Under the pieces are notes generated by a model that saw only the letters and a list, made by a program, of their open reading frames with translations, was not told the DNA's origin and ran no database searches. From Symbiodinium natans (Eukaryota > Sar > Dinophyceae > Suessiales > Symbiodiniaceae): DNA of 19,035 bases. Shown in pieces: positions 1-8,900 of the stretch. A program made the translations under genes and the position numbers. The stretch's first letter is position 1. Each line of letters starts with the position of its first letter. The stretch spans positions 1 through 19,035 of the forward strand of contig CAJNDS010001431.1 of the NCBI GenBank assembly GCA_905221605.1, in the 5' to 3' direction.

Positions 1-294
1 GGTGCCCAAAACTCATGTTTTTTGGAGAGCCCAGAAGGTTTCCTGACATTTGTTTTTGGTGCCCAAAACTCATGTTTTTGGAGAATCCAGAAGGTTTCCT
101 GACATTTGTTTTTGGTGCCCAAAACTCATGTTTTTGGAGAGCCCAGAAGGTTTCCTGACATTTGTTTTTGGTGCCCCAAATTCATGTTTTTGGAGAGCCC
201 AGAAGGTTTCCTGACATTTGTTTTTGGTGCACAAATTTCTTGTTTTTGGAGAGCCCAGAAGGATTCCTGACTTTTTTTTTGGTGCCCAAAACTC

Positions 295-331
295 ATGATT
301 TTGGAGAGCCCAGAAGGTTCCCTGACAATTC
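295..331. repeat. 37-bp truncated monomer (seven copies)
   Basis: Here CCTGACA joins directly to ATTCATGATTTTG, so 19 bases spanning the T5 tract and the GGTGCCCAAA start of the next monomer are missing. The ATG-to-ATG spacing falls from 56 to 37 bp. The shifted ATG lies at 332, 2370, 2695, 6241, 8273, 8592 and 17485, all in A blocks, and is followed by TTTTGCAGAGCC each time. A shared junction and shared GCAGAG substitution indicate common descent. Confidence 0.87.
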
Positions 332-372
332 ATGATTTTGCAGAGCCCAGAAGGTTCCCTGACATTTGTTTT

Positions 373-423
373 GGTGCCCAAAACTAGTGTTTTTGGAGCG
401 CCCAGAAGGTTTCCTTTTTTTTT
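373..423. repeat. T-run monomers lacking GACATTTG
   Basis: In this class the monomer ends TTTCC plus 7 to 10 T, with GACATTTG missing, giving about 48-51 bp. Such junctions occur near 415, 2778, 3097, 3570, 4175, 5902, 6325, 7148, 8675, 8994, 9466, 10522, 12520, 15417 and 17570. Two near 2778 and 8675 read CCTCTTTTTTTGG. T number varies between otherwise matching copies, as expected for slippage in a homopolymer. Without the TGA, these monomers lengthen chance reading frames. Confidence 0.85.
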
Positions 424-558
424 GGTGCCCAAAACTCACGTTCTTGGAGAGCCCAGAAGGTTTCCTGCCATGTGTTTTTGGTGCCCAAGTTTCATATTCT
501 TGGAGAGCCCAGAAGGTTTCCTGACATTTGTTTTTGGTGCCGAAAACTCATATTTTTG

Positions 559-1861
559 CATAGTCCAGAAGGTTTCCTGGCTGTTTTTTTGGTACCCAAA
601 ACTCATGGTTTTGGAGAGCCCAGAAGGTTTGCTGACATTTGTTTTTGGTGCCCAAAACTCATACTTTTGGAGAGCCCAGAAGGTTTCCTGACATTTGTTT
701 TTGGTGCCCAGAACTCATGTTTTTGGAGAGTCCAGAAGGTTTCCTGACATTTGTTGTTGGTGCCCTAAACTCACGTTTTTGCAGAGTCCAGAAGGTTTCC
801 TGACATTTGTTTTTGGTGCCCACAACTCATATTTTTGGAGAGCCCAGAAAGTTTCCTGACATTTGATTTTGGTGCCCAAATTTCATGTTCTTCGAGAGCC
901 CAGAAGGTTTCCTGCCATTTGTTTTTGGTGCCCAAGTTTCATATTCTTGGAGAGCCCAGAAGGTTTCCTGACATATTTTTTTTTGGTGCCCAAAACTCAT
1001 GTTTTTCGAGAGCCCAGAAGGTTTCCTGACATTTGTTTTTGGTGCCCAAAACTCATATTTTTTTTTATAGTCCAGAAGGTTTCCTGACATTTGTTGTTGG
1101 TGCCCAAAACTCATATTTTTGGAGAGTCCAGAAGGTTTCCTGACATTTGTTTTTGGTGCCCAAAACTCATGTTTTTGAAGAGCGTAGAAGGTGTTTTTGG
1201 TGCCCAAAACTCATGTTTTTGGATAGTCCAGAAGGTTTCCTGCCATTTGTTTTTGGTGCCCAAAACTCATGTTTTTGGAGAGCCCAGAAGGTTTCCTGAC
1301 ATTTGTTTTTGGTGCCCAGAACTCATATTTTTGGAGAGCCCAAAAGGTTTCCTGACATTTGCTCTTGGTGCCCAAAACTCATGTTTTTGGAGAGCCCAGA
1401 AGGTTTCCTGACATTTTGTTTTTGGTTTCCAAAACGCATGTTTTTGGAGAGCCCAGAAGGTTTGCTATCATTTGTTTTTGCTGCCCGAAACTCATATTTT
1501 TGGAGAGTCCAGAAGGTTGCCTGACATTTGTTTTTGGTGCCCAAAACTCATGTTTTGGGAGAGCCCAGAAGGTTTCCTGACATTTGTTTTTGGTGCCCAA
1601 ATTTCTTGTTCTTCGAGAGCCCAGAAGGTTTCCTGACATTTGATTTTGGTGCCCAAATTTCATATTCTTGGAGAGCCCAGAAGGTTTCCTGACATTTTTT
1701 TTGGTGCCCAAAACTCATGTTTTTCGAGAGCCCAGAAGGTTTCCTGACAATTTTTTTTGGTGCCCAAAACTCATGTTTTTGGAGAGCCCAGAAGGTTTCC
1801 TGACTTTTGTTGTTGGTACCCAAAACTCATGTTTTTGGAGAGCCCAAAAGTTTTGCTGACG
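559..1861. repeat. A1 patch that matches A3 and not A2
   Basis: Within this interval A1 carries variants found in A3 (17,712 onward) but not in A2. Examples are TTTGCATAGTCC at about 556 (A2 has TTTGGATAGTCC), TTTTTCGAGAGCCC near 1004 (A2 has TTTTTGGAGAGCCC), the long T run before ATAGTCC near 1060, CCTGCCATTTG at about 1240 where A2 has a shortened monomer, and CCCAAAAGTTTTGCTGACG near 1847. Read by eye, the only A1/A3 difference is one T, in the run near 1060 (nine T in A1, eight in A3). Flanking parts of A1 are almost identical to A2, so this looks like a conversion or recombination patch. Confidence 0.8.
1155..1198. repeat. 44-bp truncated monomer (nine copies)
   Basis: This monomer carries TTTTTGAAGAGCGTAGAAGG followed directly by TGTTTTT, lacking 12 bases of the normal TTTCCTGACATT region, including the TGA. 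Copies with the same junction are at 1155-1198, 3011-3054, 3384-3427, 3484-3527, 7062-7105, 8908-8951, 9281-9324, 9381-9424 and 18308-18351. All lie in A blocks. The identical junction plus the shared GCGTAG substitutions show a single origin followed by spread through duplication. Confidence 0.88.
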
Positions 1862-2038
1862 TTTGTTTTTGGTGCCCAAAACTCATGTTTTTGGAGAGCC
1901 CAGAAGTTTTCCTGACATTTTGTTTTGGTGCCCAAAACGCATGTTTTTGAAGAGCCCAGAAGGTTTCCTGACATTTGTTTTTGGTGCCCAAAACTCATGT
2001 TTTTGGACAGCCCAGAAGGTTTCCTGACATTTGATTTT

Positions 2039-2094
2039 GGTGCCCAAAACTCATGTTTTTGGAGAGCCCAGAAGGTTTCCTGACATTTGTTTTT
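2039..2094 (+). repeat. reference 56-bp monomer
   Basis: This copy matches the majority base at every position, so it serves as the reference. Using its own numbering, it has an A4 tract at 8-11, T5 tracts at 18-22 and 52-56, GGAGAGCCCAGAAGG at 23-37, and the only plus-strand TGA at 43-45. Positions 6-24 form an imperfect inverted repeat, CCAAAAC-TCAT-GTTTTTGG, with one extra T. The motif GTTTTTGG occurs twice per monomer, at 17-24 and at 51 running into the next copy. Common substitutions across the array are CATG to CATA or CACG, GAGCCC to GAGTCC, TTTG to TTGTTG after GACA, and AAAACTC to AAGTTTC. Confidence 0.95.
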
Positions 2095-3000
2095 GGTGCC
2101 CAAAACTCATGTTTTTGGAGAGCCCAGACGGTTTGCTAACATTTGTTTTTGGTGCCCAAAACTCATGTTTTTGGAGAGCCCAGAAGGTTTCCTGACATTT
2201 GTTTTTGGTGCCCAAAACTCATGATTTTCGAGAGCCCAGAAGGTGTCCTGACATTTGTTTTTGGTGCCCAACACTCATATTTTTGGAGAGCCCAGAAGGC
2301 TTCCTGACATTTGTTTTTGGTGCCCAAAACTCATGTTCTTGGAGAGCCCAGAAGGTTGCCTGACAATTCATGATTTTGCAGAGCCCCGAAGGTTTCCTGA
2401 CATTTGTTTTTGGTGCCCAAAACTCATGTTTTTTGGAGAGCCCAGAAGGTTTCCTGATATTTTGTTTTGTTTTTGGTTCCCCAAAACTCATGTTTTTGGA
2501 CAGCCCAGAAGGTTTCCTGACATTTTGTTTTGGTTTCCAAAACGCATGCTTTTGGAGAGCCCAGAAGGTTTCCTGCCATTTGTTTTTGGTGCCCAAAACT
2601 CATGTTTTTTGGAGAGCGCAGAAGGTTTCCTGACATTTTTTTTGGTGCCCAAAACTCATGATTTTGGAGAGCCCAGAAGGTTCCCTGACAATTCATGATT
2701 TTGCAGAGCCCAGAAGGTTTCCTGACATTTGTTTTGGTGCCCAAAACTAGTGTTTTTGGAGCGCCCAGAAGGTTTCCTCTTTTTTTGGTGCCCAAAACTC
2801 ACGTTCTTGGAGAGCCTAGAAGGTTTCCTGCCATTTGTTTTTGGTGCCCAAGTTTCATATTCTTGGAGAGCCCAGAAGGTTTCCTGACATTTGTTTTTGG
2901 TGCCGAAAACTCATATTTTTGGATAGTCCAGAAGGTTTCCTGACATTTGTTGTTGGTGCCCAAAACTCGCGTTTTTGGAGAGTCCAGAAGGTTTCCTGAC

Positions 3001-3793
3001 ATTTGTTTTTGGTGCCCAAAACTCATGTTTTTGAAGAGCGTAGAAGGTGTTTTTGGTGCCCAAAACTCATGTTTTTGGATAGTCCAGAAGGTTTCCTTTT
3101 TTTGGTGCCCAGAATTCATGTTTTTGGAGAGCCCAGAAGGTTCCCTGACATTTGCTTTTGGTGCCCACAACTCATGTTTTTGGAGAGCCCAGAAGGTTTC
3201 CTGACATTTGTTTTTGCTGCCCGAAACTCATGTTTTTGGAGAGTCCAGAAAGTTGCCTGACATTTGTTTTTGGTGCCCAAAACTCATATTTTTGGATAGT
3301 CCAGAAGGTTTCCTGACATTTGTTGTTGGTGCCCAAAACTCATATTTTTGGAGAGTCCAGAAGGTTTCCTGACATTTGTTTTTGGTGCCAAAAACTCATG
3401 TTTTTGAAGAGCGTAGAAGGTGTTTTTGGTGCCCAAAACTCATGTTTTTGGAGAGTCCAGAAGGTTTCCTGACATTTGTTTTTGGTGCCCAAAACTCATG
3501 TTTTTGAAGAGCGTAGAAGGTGCTTTTGGTGCCCAAAACTCATGTTTTTGGATAGTCCAGAAGGTTTCCTTTTTTTGGTGCCCAGAATTCATGTTTTTGG
3601 AGAGCCCAAAAGGTTTCCTGACATTTGCTTTTGGTGCCCACAACTCATGTTTTTGGAGTGCCCAGAAGGTTTCCTGACATTTGTTTTTGCTGCCCGAAAC
3701 TCATGTTTTTGGAGAGTCCAGAAAGTTGCCTGACATTTGTTTTTGGTGCCCAAAACTCATATTTTTGGATAGTACAGAAGGTTTCCTGACATT
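3001..3793. repeat. 473-bp internal duplication within A1
   Basis: The run from about 3001 to 3320 recurs from about 3474 to 3793, an offset of 473 bp. Both runs share the 44-bp monomer, a GGATAGTCC monomer ending in a T-rich shortening, a GAATTC variant, a TTTGCTTTTGG variant, a CTGCCCGAAAC variant and an AAAGTTGCCTGAC variant in the same order. Small differences include GTGTTTTTGG versus GTGCTTTTGG. The same internal duplication exists in A2 (about 8898-9217 and 9371-9690), so it predates the A1/A2 duplication. Confidence 0.8.
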
Positions 3794-4173
3794 TGTTGGT
3801 GCCCAAAACTCATGTTTTTGGAGAGCCCAAAAGGTTTGCTGACATTTGTTTTTGGTGCCCAAAACTCATGTTTTTGGAGAGCCCAGAAGGCTTCCTGATA
3901 TTTGTTGTTGGTGCCCAAAACTCACGTTTTTGGAGAGCCCAGAAGGTTTCCTGACATTTGTTTTTGGTGCCCAAAACTCATGTTTTTGGAGAGCCCAGAA
4001 GGTTTCCTGACATTTGTTTTTGGTGCCCAAAACTCATGTTTTTGGAGAGCCCAGAAGGCTTCCTGACATTTGTTGTTGGTGCACAAACCTCATATTTTTG
4101 GATAGTCCAGAAGGTTTCCTGACATTTGTTGTTGGTGCCCAAAACTCACGTTTTTGGAGAGTCCAGAAGGTTT

Positions 4174-5909
4174 CCTTTTTTTTGGTGCCCAAAACTCATG
4201 TTTTTTGGAGAGCCCAGAAGGTTTCCTGACATTTGTTTTTGGTCCCCAAAACTCATGTTTTTGAAGAGTCCAGAAGGTTTCCTGACATTGTTTTTGGCGC
4301 CCAAAACTCATATTTTTGGAGAGCCCAGAAGTTTTCTTGATATTTATTTTTAGCCTCCAAAAATCATATTTTTGGACAACCCAGAAGGTTTCCTGACATT
4401 TGTTTTTGGTGTCCAAAACTCATATTTTTGGAGAGCCCAGAGAGTTTGCTGATATTTGATTTTGGTGCCAAAAATTCGTGTTTTTGGAGAGCCCACAAGA
4501 TTTCCTGACATTTGTTTTTGGTGCCCAGAACTCATGTTTTTGGAGAGCCCAGAAGGCTTCCTGACGTTTCTTGTTGGTGTCCAAAACTCATCGGGAGAGC
4601 CCAGAAGGTTTCCTGACATTTGTTTTTGGTGCCCAAGTTTCATATTCTTGGAGAGCCCAGAAGGTTTCCTGACATTTGTTTTTGGTGCCCAACAATCATA
4701 TTTTTGGAGAGCCCAGAAGTTTTACTGACATTTGTTTTTGGTGCCCAAAACTGAAATTTTCGGAGAGCCCAGAAGATTTCCTGACATTTGTTTTTGGTAC
4801 TCAAAACTCATGTGTTTGGATAGTCCAGAAGGTTTCCTGACCTTTGTTTTTGGTGCCCAAGTTTCATATTCTTGGAGAGCCCAGAAGATTTCCTGACATT
4901 TGTTTTTGGTGCCCAAAACTCATGTTGTTGGAGAGTCCAGAAGGTTTCCTGACATGTGATTTTGGTGTCCAAACCTCATGTGTTTGGAGAGCCCAGAAGG
5001 TTTCCTGACATTTGTTTTTGGTGCCCAGAACTCATGTTTTTGGAGAGCCCAAAAGTTTTGCTGACGTTTGTTTTTGGTGCCCAAAACTCATGTTTTTGGA
5101 GAGCTCAGAAGGTTTCCTGACATTTGTTTTTGGTGCCCAAAACTCATGTTTTTGGAGAGTCCAGAAGGTTTCCTGACATTTGTTGTTGGTGCCCAAAACT
5201 CATGTTTTTGGAGAGCCCAGAAGGTTTCCTGATATTTGTTGTTGGTGCCCAAAACTCATGTTTTTGGAGAGCCCAGAAGGTTTCCTGACATTTGTTTTTG
5301 GTGCCCAAAACTCACGTTTTTGGAGAGCCCAGAAGGTTTCCTGACATTTGTTTTTGGTGCCCAAAACTCATGTTTTTGGAGGGCCCAGAAGGTTTCCTGA
5401 CATTTGTTTTTGGTGCCCAAAACTCATGTTTTTGGAGAGTCCAGAAGGTTTCCTGACATTTGTTTTTGGTGCCCAAAACTCATGTTTTTGGAGAGCCCAG
5501 AAGGTTTGCTGACATTTGTTTTTGGTGCCCAACAGTCATGTTTTTGGAGAGCCCAGAAGGTTTCCTGACATTTGTTTTTGGTGCCCAAAACTCATGTTTT
5601 TGGAGAGCCCAGAAGGTTTCCTGACATTTGTTTTTGGTGCCCAGAACTCATGTTTTTGGAGAGCCCAGATGGTTTCCTGACATTTATTTTTGGTGCCCAA
5701 ACCTCATATTTTTGGAGAGCCCAGAAGGTTTCCTGACCTTTGTTTTTGGTGCCCAAGTTTCATATTCTTGGAGAGCCCAGAAGATTTCGTGACATTTGTT
5801 TTTGGTGCCCAAAACTCATGTTTTTTGAGAGCGCAGAAGGTTTCCTGACATTCGTTTTTGGTGCCCAAAACACATGTTTTTGGATAGTCCAGAAGGTTTC
5901 CTTTTTTTT
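4174..5909. repeat. higher-order block C, copy 1 (C1)
   Basis: This block matches 15413-17148 at a constant offset of 11,239 bp. Shared landmarks are the TAGCCTCCAAAAATC monomer near 4350, the very short CATCGGGAGAGCC monomer near 4588, an ACTGAAATTTTCGGAG monomer near 4750, and CCCAAAAGTTTTGCTGACG near 5048. The copies differ at scattered sites, for example GACGTTTCTTG versus GACGTTTGTTG near 4567 and alternative TTTTT or TTGTT runs near 5235. The last roughly 100 bp does not match C2; it resembles B1/B2 instead. The start overlaps sequence that is also the tail of the B blocks. Confidence 0.82.
4588..4600. repeat. short monomer with CATCGGGAGAG junction
   Basis: The T5 tract that normally follows CATG is gone and CTCATCGGGAGAGCCC is read instead. 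The same event is seen at about 15827-15840 in C2, so it predates the C1/C2 duplication. It breaks the inverted repeat of the monomer. Confidence 0.8.
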
Positions 5910-5935
5910 GGTGCCCAAAACTCATGTTTTTTGGA
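5833..5935. repeat. short B-like patch at the C1/A2 join
   Basis: At the homologous place C2 has ordinary full-length monomers (about 17072-17175), but here the sequence switches to variants of the B blocks: GAGCGCAGAAGG, ACATTCG, AAAACACATG, GGATAGTCC, a monomer ending in T8 and a following monomer with T6. The closest matches by eye are 12448-12555 and 15344-15451. The replacement is one 50-bp plus one 57-bp monomer where C2 has two of 56, which accounts for the shift in offset from 11,239 to 11,244 bp. A two-monomer conversion tract is the simplest reading. Confidence 0.7.
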
Positions 5936-8900
5936 GAGCCCAGAAGGTTTCCTGACATTTGTTTTTGGTGCCCAAAACTCATGTTTTTGGAGAATCCAGA
6001 AGGTTTCCTGACATTTGTTTTTGGTGCCCAAAACTCATGTTTTTGGAGAGCCCAGAAGGTTTCCTGACATTTGTTTTTGGTGCCCCAAATTCATGTTTTT
6101 GGAGAGCCCAGAAGGTTTCCTGACATTTGTTTTTGGTGCACAAATTTCTTGTTTTTGGAGAGCCCAGAAGGATTCCTGACTTTTTTTTTGGTGCCCAAAA
6201 CTCATGATTTTGGAGAGCCCAGAAGGTTCCCTGACAATTCATGATTTTGCAGAGCCCAGAAGGTTCCCTGACATTTGTTTTGGTGCCCAAAACTAGTGTT
6301 TTTGGAGCGCCCAGAAGGTTTCCTTTTTTTTTGGTGCCCAAAACTCACGTTCTTGGAGAGCCCAGAAGGTTTCCTGCCATGTGTTTTTGGTGCCCAAGTT
6401 TCATATTCTTGGAGAGCCCAGAAGGTTTCCTGACATTTGTTTTTGGTGCCGAAAACTCATATTTTTGGATAGTCCAGAAGGTTTCCTGGCTTGTTTTTTG
6501 GTACCCAAAACTCATGGTTTTGGAGAGCCCAGAAGGTTTGCTGACATTTGTTTTTGGTGTCCAAAACTCATACTTTTGGAGAGCCCAGAAGGTTTCCTGA
6601 CATTTGTTTTTGGTGCCCAGAACTCATGTTTTTGGAGAGTCCAGAAGGTTTCCTGACATTTGTTGTTGGTGCCCTAAACTCACGTTTTTGCAGAGTCCAG
6701 AAGGTTTCCTGACATTTGTTTTTGGTGCCCACAACTCATATTTTTGGAGAGCCCAGAAAGTTTCCTGACATTTGATTTTGGTGCCCAAATTTCATGTTCT
6801 TCGAGAGCCCAGAAGGTTTCCTGCCATTTGTTTTTGGTGCCCAAGTTTCATATTCTTGGAGAGCCCAGAAGGTTTCCTGACATATTTTTTTTTGGTGCCC
6901 AAAACTTATATTTTTGGAGAGCCCAGAAGGTTTCCTGACATTTGTTTTTGGTGCCCAATAGTCATGTTTTTGGAGAGCCCAGAAGGTTTCCTGACATTTG
7001 TTGTTGGTGCCCAAAACTCATATTTTTGGAGAGTCCAGAAGGTTTCCTGACATTTGTTTTTGGTGCCCAAAACTCATGTTTTTGAAGAGCGTAGAAGGTG
7101 TTTTTGGTGCCCAAAACTCATGTTTTTGGATAGTCCAGAAGGTTTCCTTTTTTTGGTGCCCAGAATTCATGTTTTTGGAGAGCCCAGAAGGTTTCCTGAC
7201 ATTTGTTTTTGGTGCCCAGAACTCATATTTTTGGAGAGCCCAAAAGGTTTCCTGACATTTGCTCTTGGTGCCCAAAACTCATGTTTTTGGAGAGCCCAGA
7301 AGGTTTCCTGACATTTTGTTTTTGGTTTCCAAAACGCATGTTTTTGGAGAGCCCAGAAGGTTTGCTAACATTTGTTTTTGCTGCCCGAAACTCATATTTT
7401 TGGAGAGTCCAGAAGGTTGCCTGACATTTGTTGTTGGTGCCCAAAACTCATGTTTTGGGAGAGCCCAGAAGGTTTCCTGACATTTGTTTTTGGTGCCCAA
7501 ATTTCTTGTTCTTCGAGAGCCCAGAAGGTTTCCTGACATTTGATTTTGGTGCCCAAATTTCATATTCTTGGAGAGCCCAGAAGGTTTCCTGACATATTTT
7601 TTTTTGGTGCCCAAAACTCATGTTTTTCGAGAGCCCAGAAGGTTTCCTGACAATTTTTTTTGGTGCCCAAAACTCATGTTTTTGGAGAGCCCAGCAGGTT
7701 TCCTGACTTTTGTTGTTGGTACCCAAAACTCATGTTTTTGGAGAGCCCAGACGGTTTGCTAACATTTGTTTTTGGTGCCCAAAACTCATGTTTTTGGAGA
7801 GCCCAGAAGTTTTCCTGACATTTTGTTTTGGTGCCCAAAACGCATGTTTTTGAAGAGCCCAGAAGGTTTCCTGACATTTGTTTTTGGTGCCCAAAACTCA
7901 TGTTTTTGGACAGCCCAGAAGGTTTCCTGACATTTGATTTTGGTGCCCAAAACTCATGTTTTTGGAGAGCCCAGAAGGTTTCCTGACATTTGTTTTTGGT
8001 GCCCAAAACTCATGTTTTTGGAGAGCCCAGACGGTTTGCTAACATTTGTTTTTGGTGCCCAAAACTCATGTTTTTGGAGAGCCCAGAAGGTTTCCTGACA
8101 TTTGTTTTTGGTGCCCAAAACTCATGATTTTCGAGAGCCCAGAAGGTGTCCTGACATTTGTTTTTGGTGCCCAACACTCATATTTTTGGAGAGCCCAGAA
8201 GGCTTCCTGACATTTGTTTTTGGTGCCCAAAACTCATGTTCTTGGAGAGCCCAGAAGGTTGCCTGACAATTCATGATTTTGCAGAGCCCCGAAGGTTTCC
8301 TGACATTTGTTTTTGGTGCCCAAAACTCATGTTTTTTGGAGAGCCCAGAAGGTTTCCTGATATTTTGTTTTTGGTTCCCCAAAACTCATGTTTTTGGACA
8401 GCCCAGAAGGTTTCCTGACATTTTGTTTTGGTTTCCAAAACGCATGCTTTTGGAGAGCCCAGAAGGTTTCCTGCCATTTGTTTTTGGTGCCCAAAACTCA
8501 TGTTTTTGGAGAGCGCAGAAGGTTTCCTGACATTTTTTTTGGTGCCCAAAACTCATGATTTTGGAGAGCCCAGAAGGTTCCCTGACAATTCATGATTTTG
8601 CAGAGCCCAGAAGGTTTCCTGACATTTGTTTTGGTGCCCAAAACTAGTGTTTTTGGAGCGCCCAGAAGGTTTCCTCTTTTTTTGGTGCCCAAAACTCACG
8701 TTCTTGGAGAGCCCAGAAGGTTTCCTGCCATTTGTTTTTGGTGCCCAAGTTTCATATTCTTGGAGAGCCCAGAAGGTTTCCTGACATTTGTTTTTGGTGC
8801 CGAAAACTCATATTTTTGGATAGTCCAGAAGGTTTCCTGACATTTGTTGTTGGTGCCCAAAACTCGCGTTTTTGGAGAGTCCAGAAGGTTTCCTGACATT

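Larger units (their letters stand above)
1..4173. repeat. higher-order block A, copy 1 (A1)
   Basis: About 75 monomers whose ordered series of variants recurs in A2. The offset is 5,909 bp at the start, 5,900 by position 1303, 5,903 by 1771 and 5,897 by 2695, reflecting a few small indels. Landmarks in order are the 37-bp short monomer near 332, the GGTACC variant near 592, the 44-bp monomer at 1155-1198, a GGTTTCC variant near 1424, further 37-bp monomers near 2370 and 2695, and three 44-bp monomers between 3011 and 3527. Homology with A2 stops abruptly at the T8 tract at 4174. The block is a mosaic: 1-558 and about 1862-4173 are nearly identical to A2, while 559-1861 matches A3. Position 1 is a window edge, not a demonstrated block edge. 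Confidence 0.85.

Noticed and set aside
2044-2062. Hairpin followed by T run read as a rho-independent terminator
   Set aside because: The stem is AT-rich and short, the T run is part of the stem arm, and it recurs in most monomers with no gene upstream.
2255-2698. Long plus-strand reading frame of about 147 codons that looks like a repeat protein
   Set aside because: It only re-reads the satellite in successive frames. Equivalent frames exist on both strands and in all phases, with no consistent start, no codon bias and no non-repeat part.
4340-4360. TATA-like TTGATATTTATTTTTAGCC as a promoter, also seen near 11793, 12680, 14688 and 15576
   Set aside because: It is a variant of the normal CCTGACATTTGTTTTTGG segment in its regular place in the monomer, and no gene follows it.
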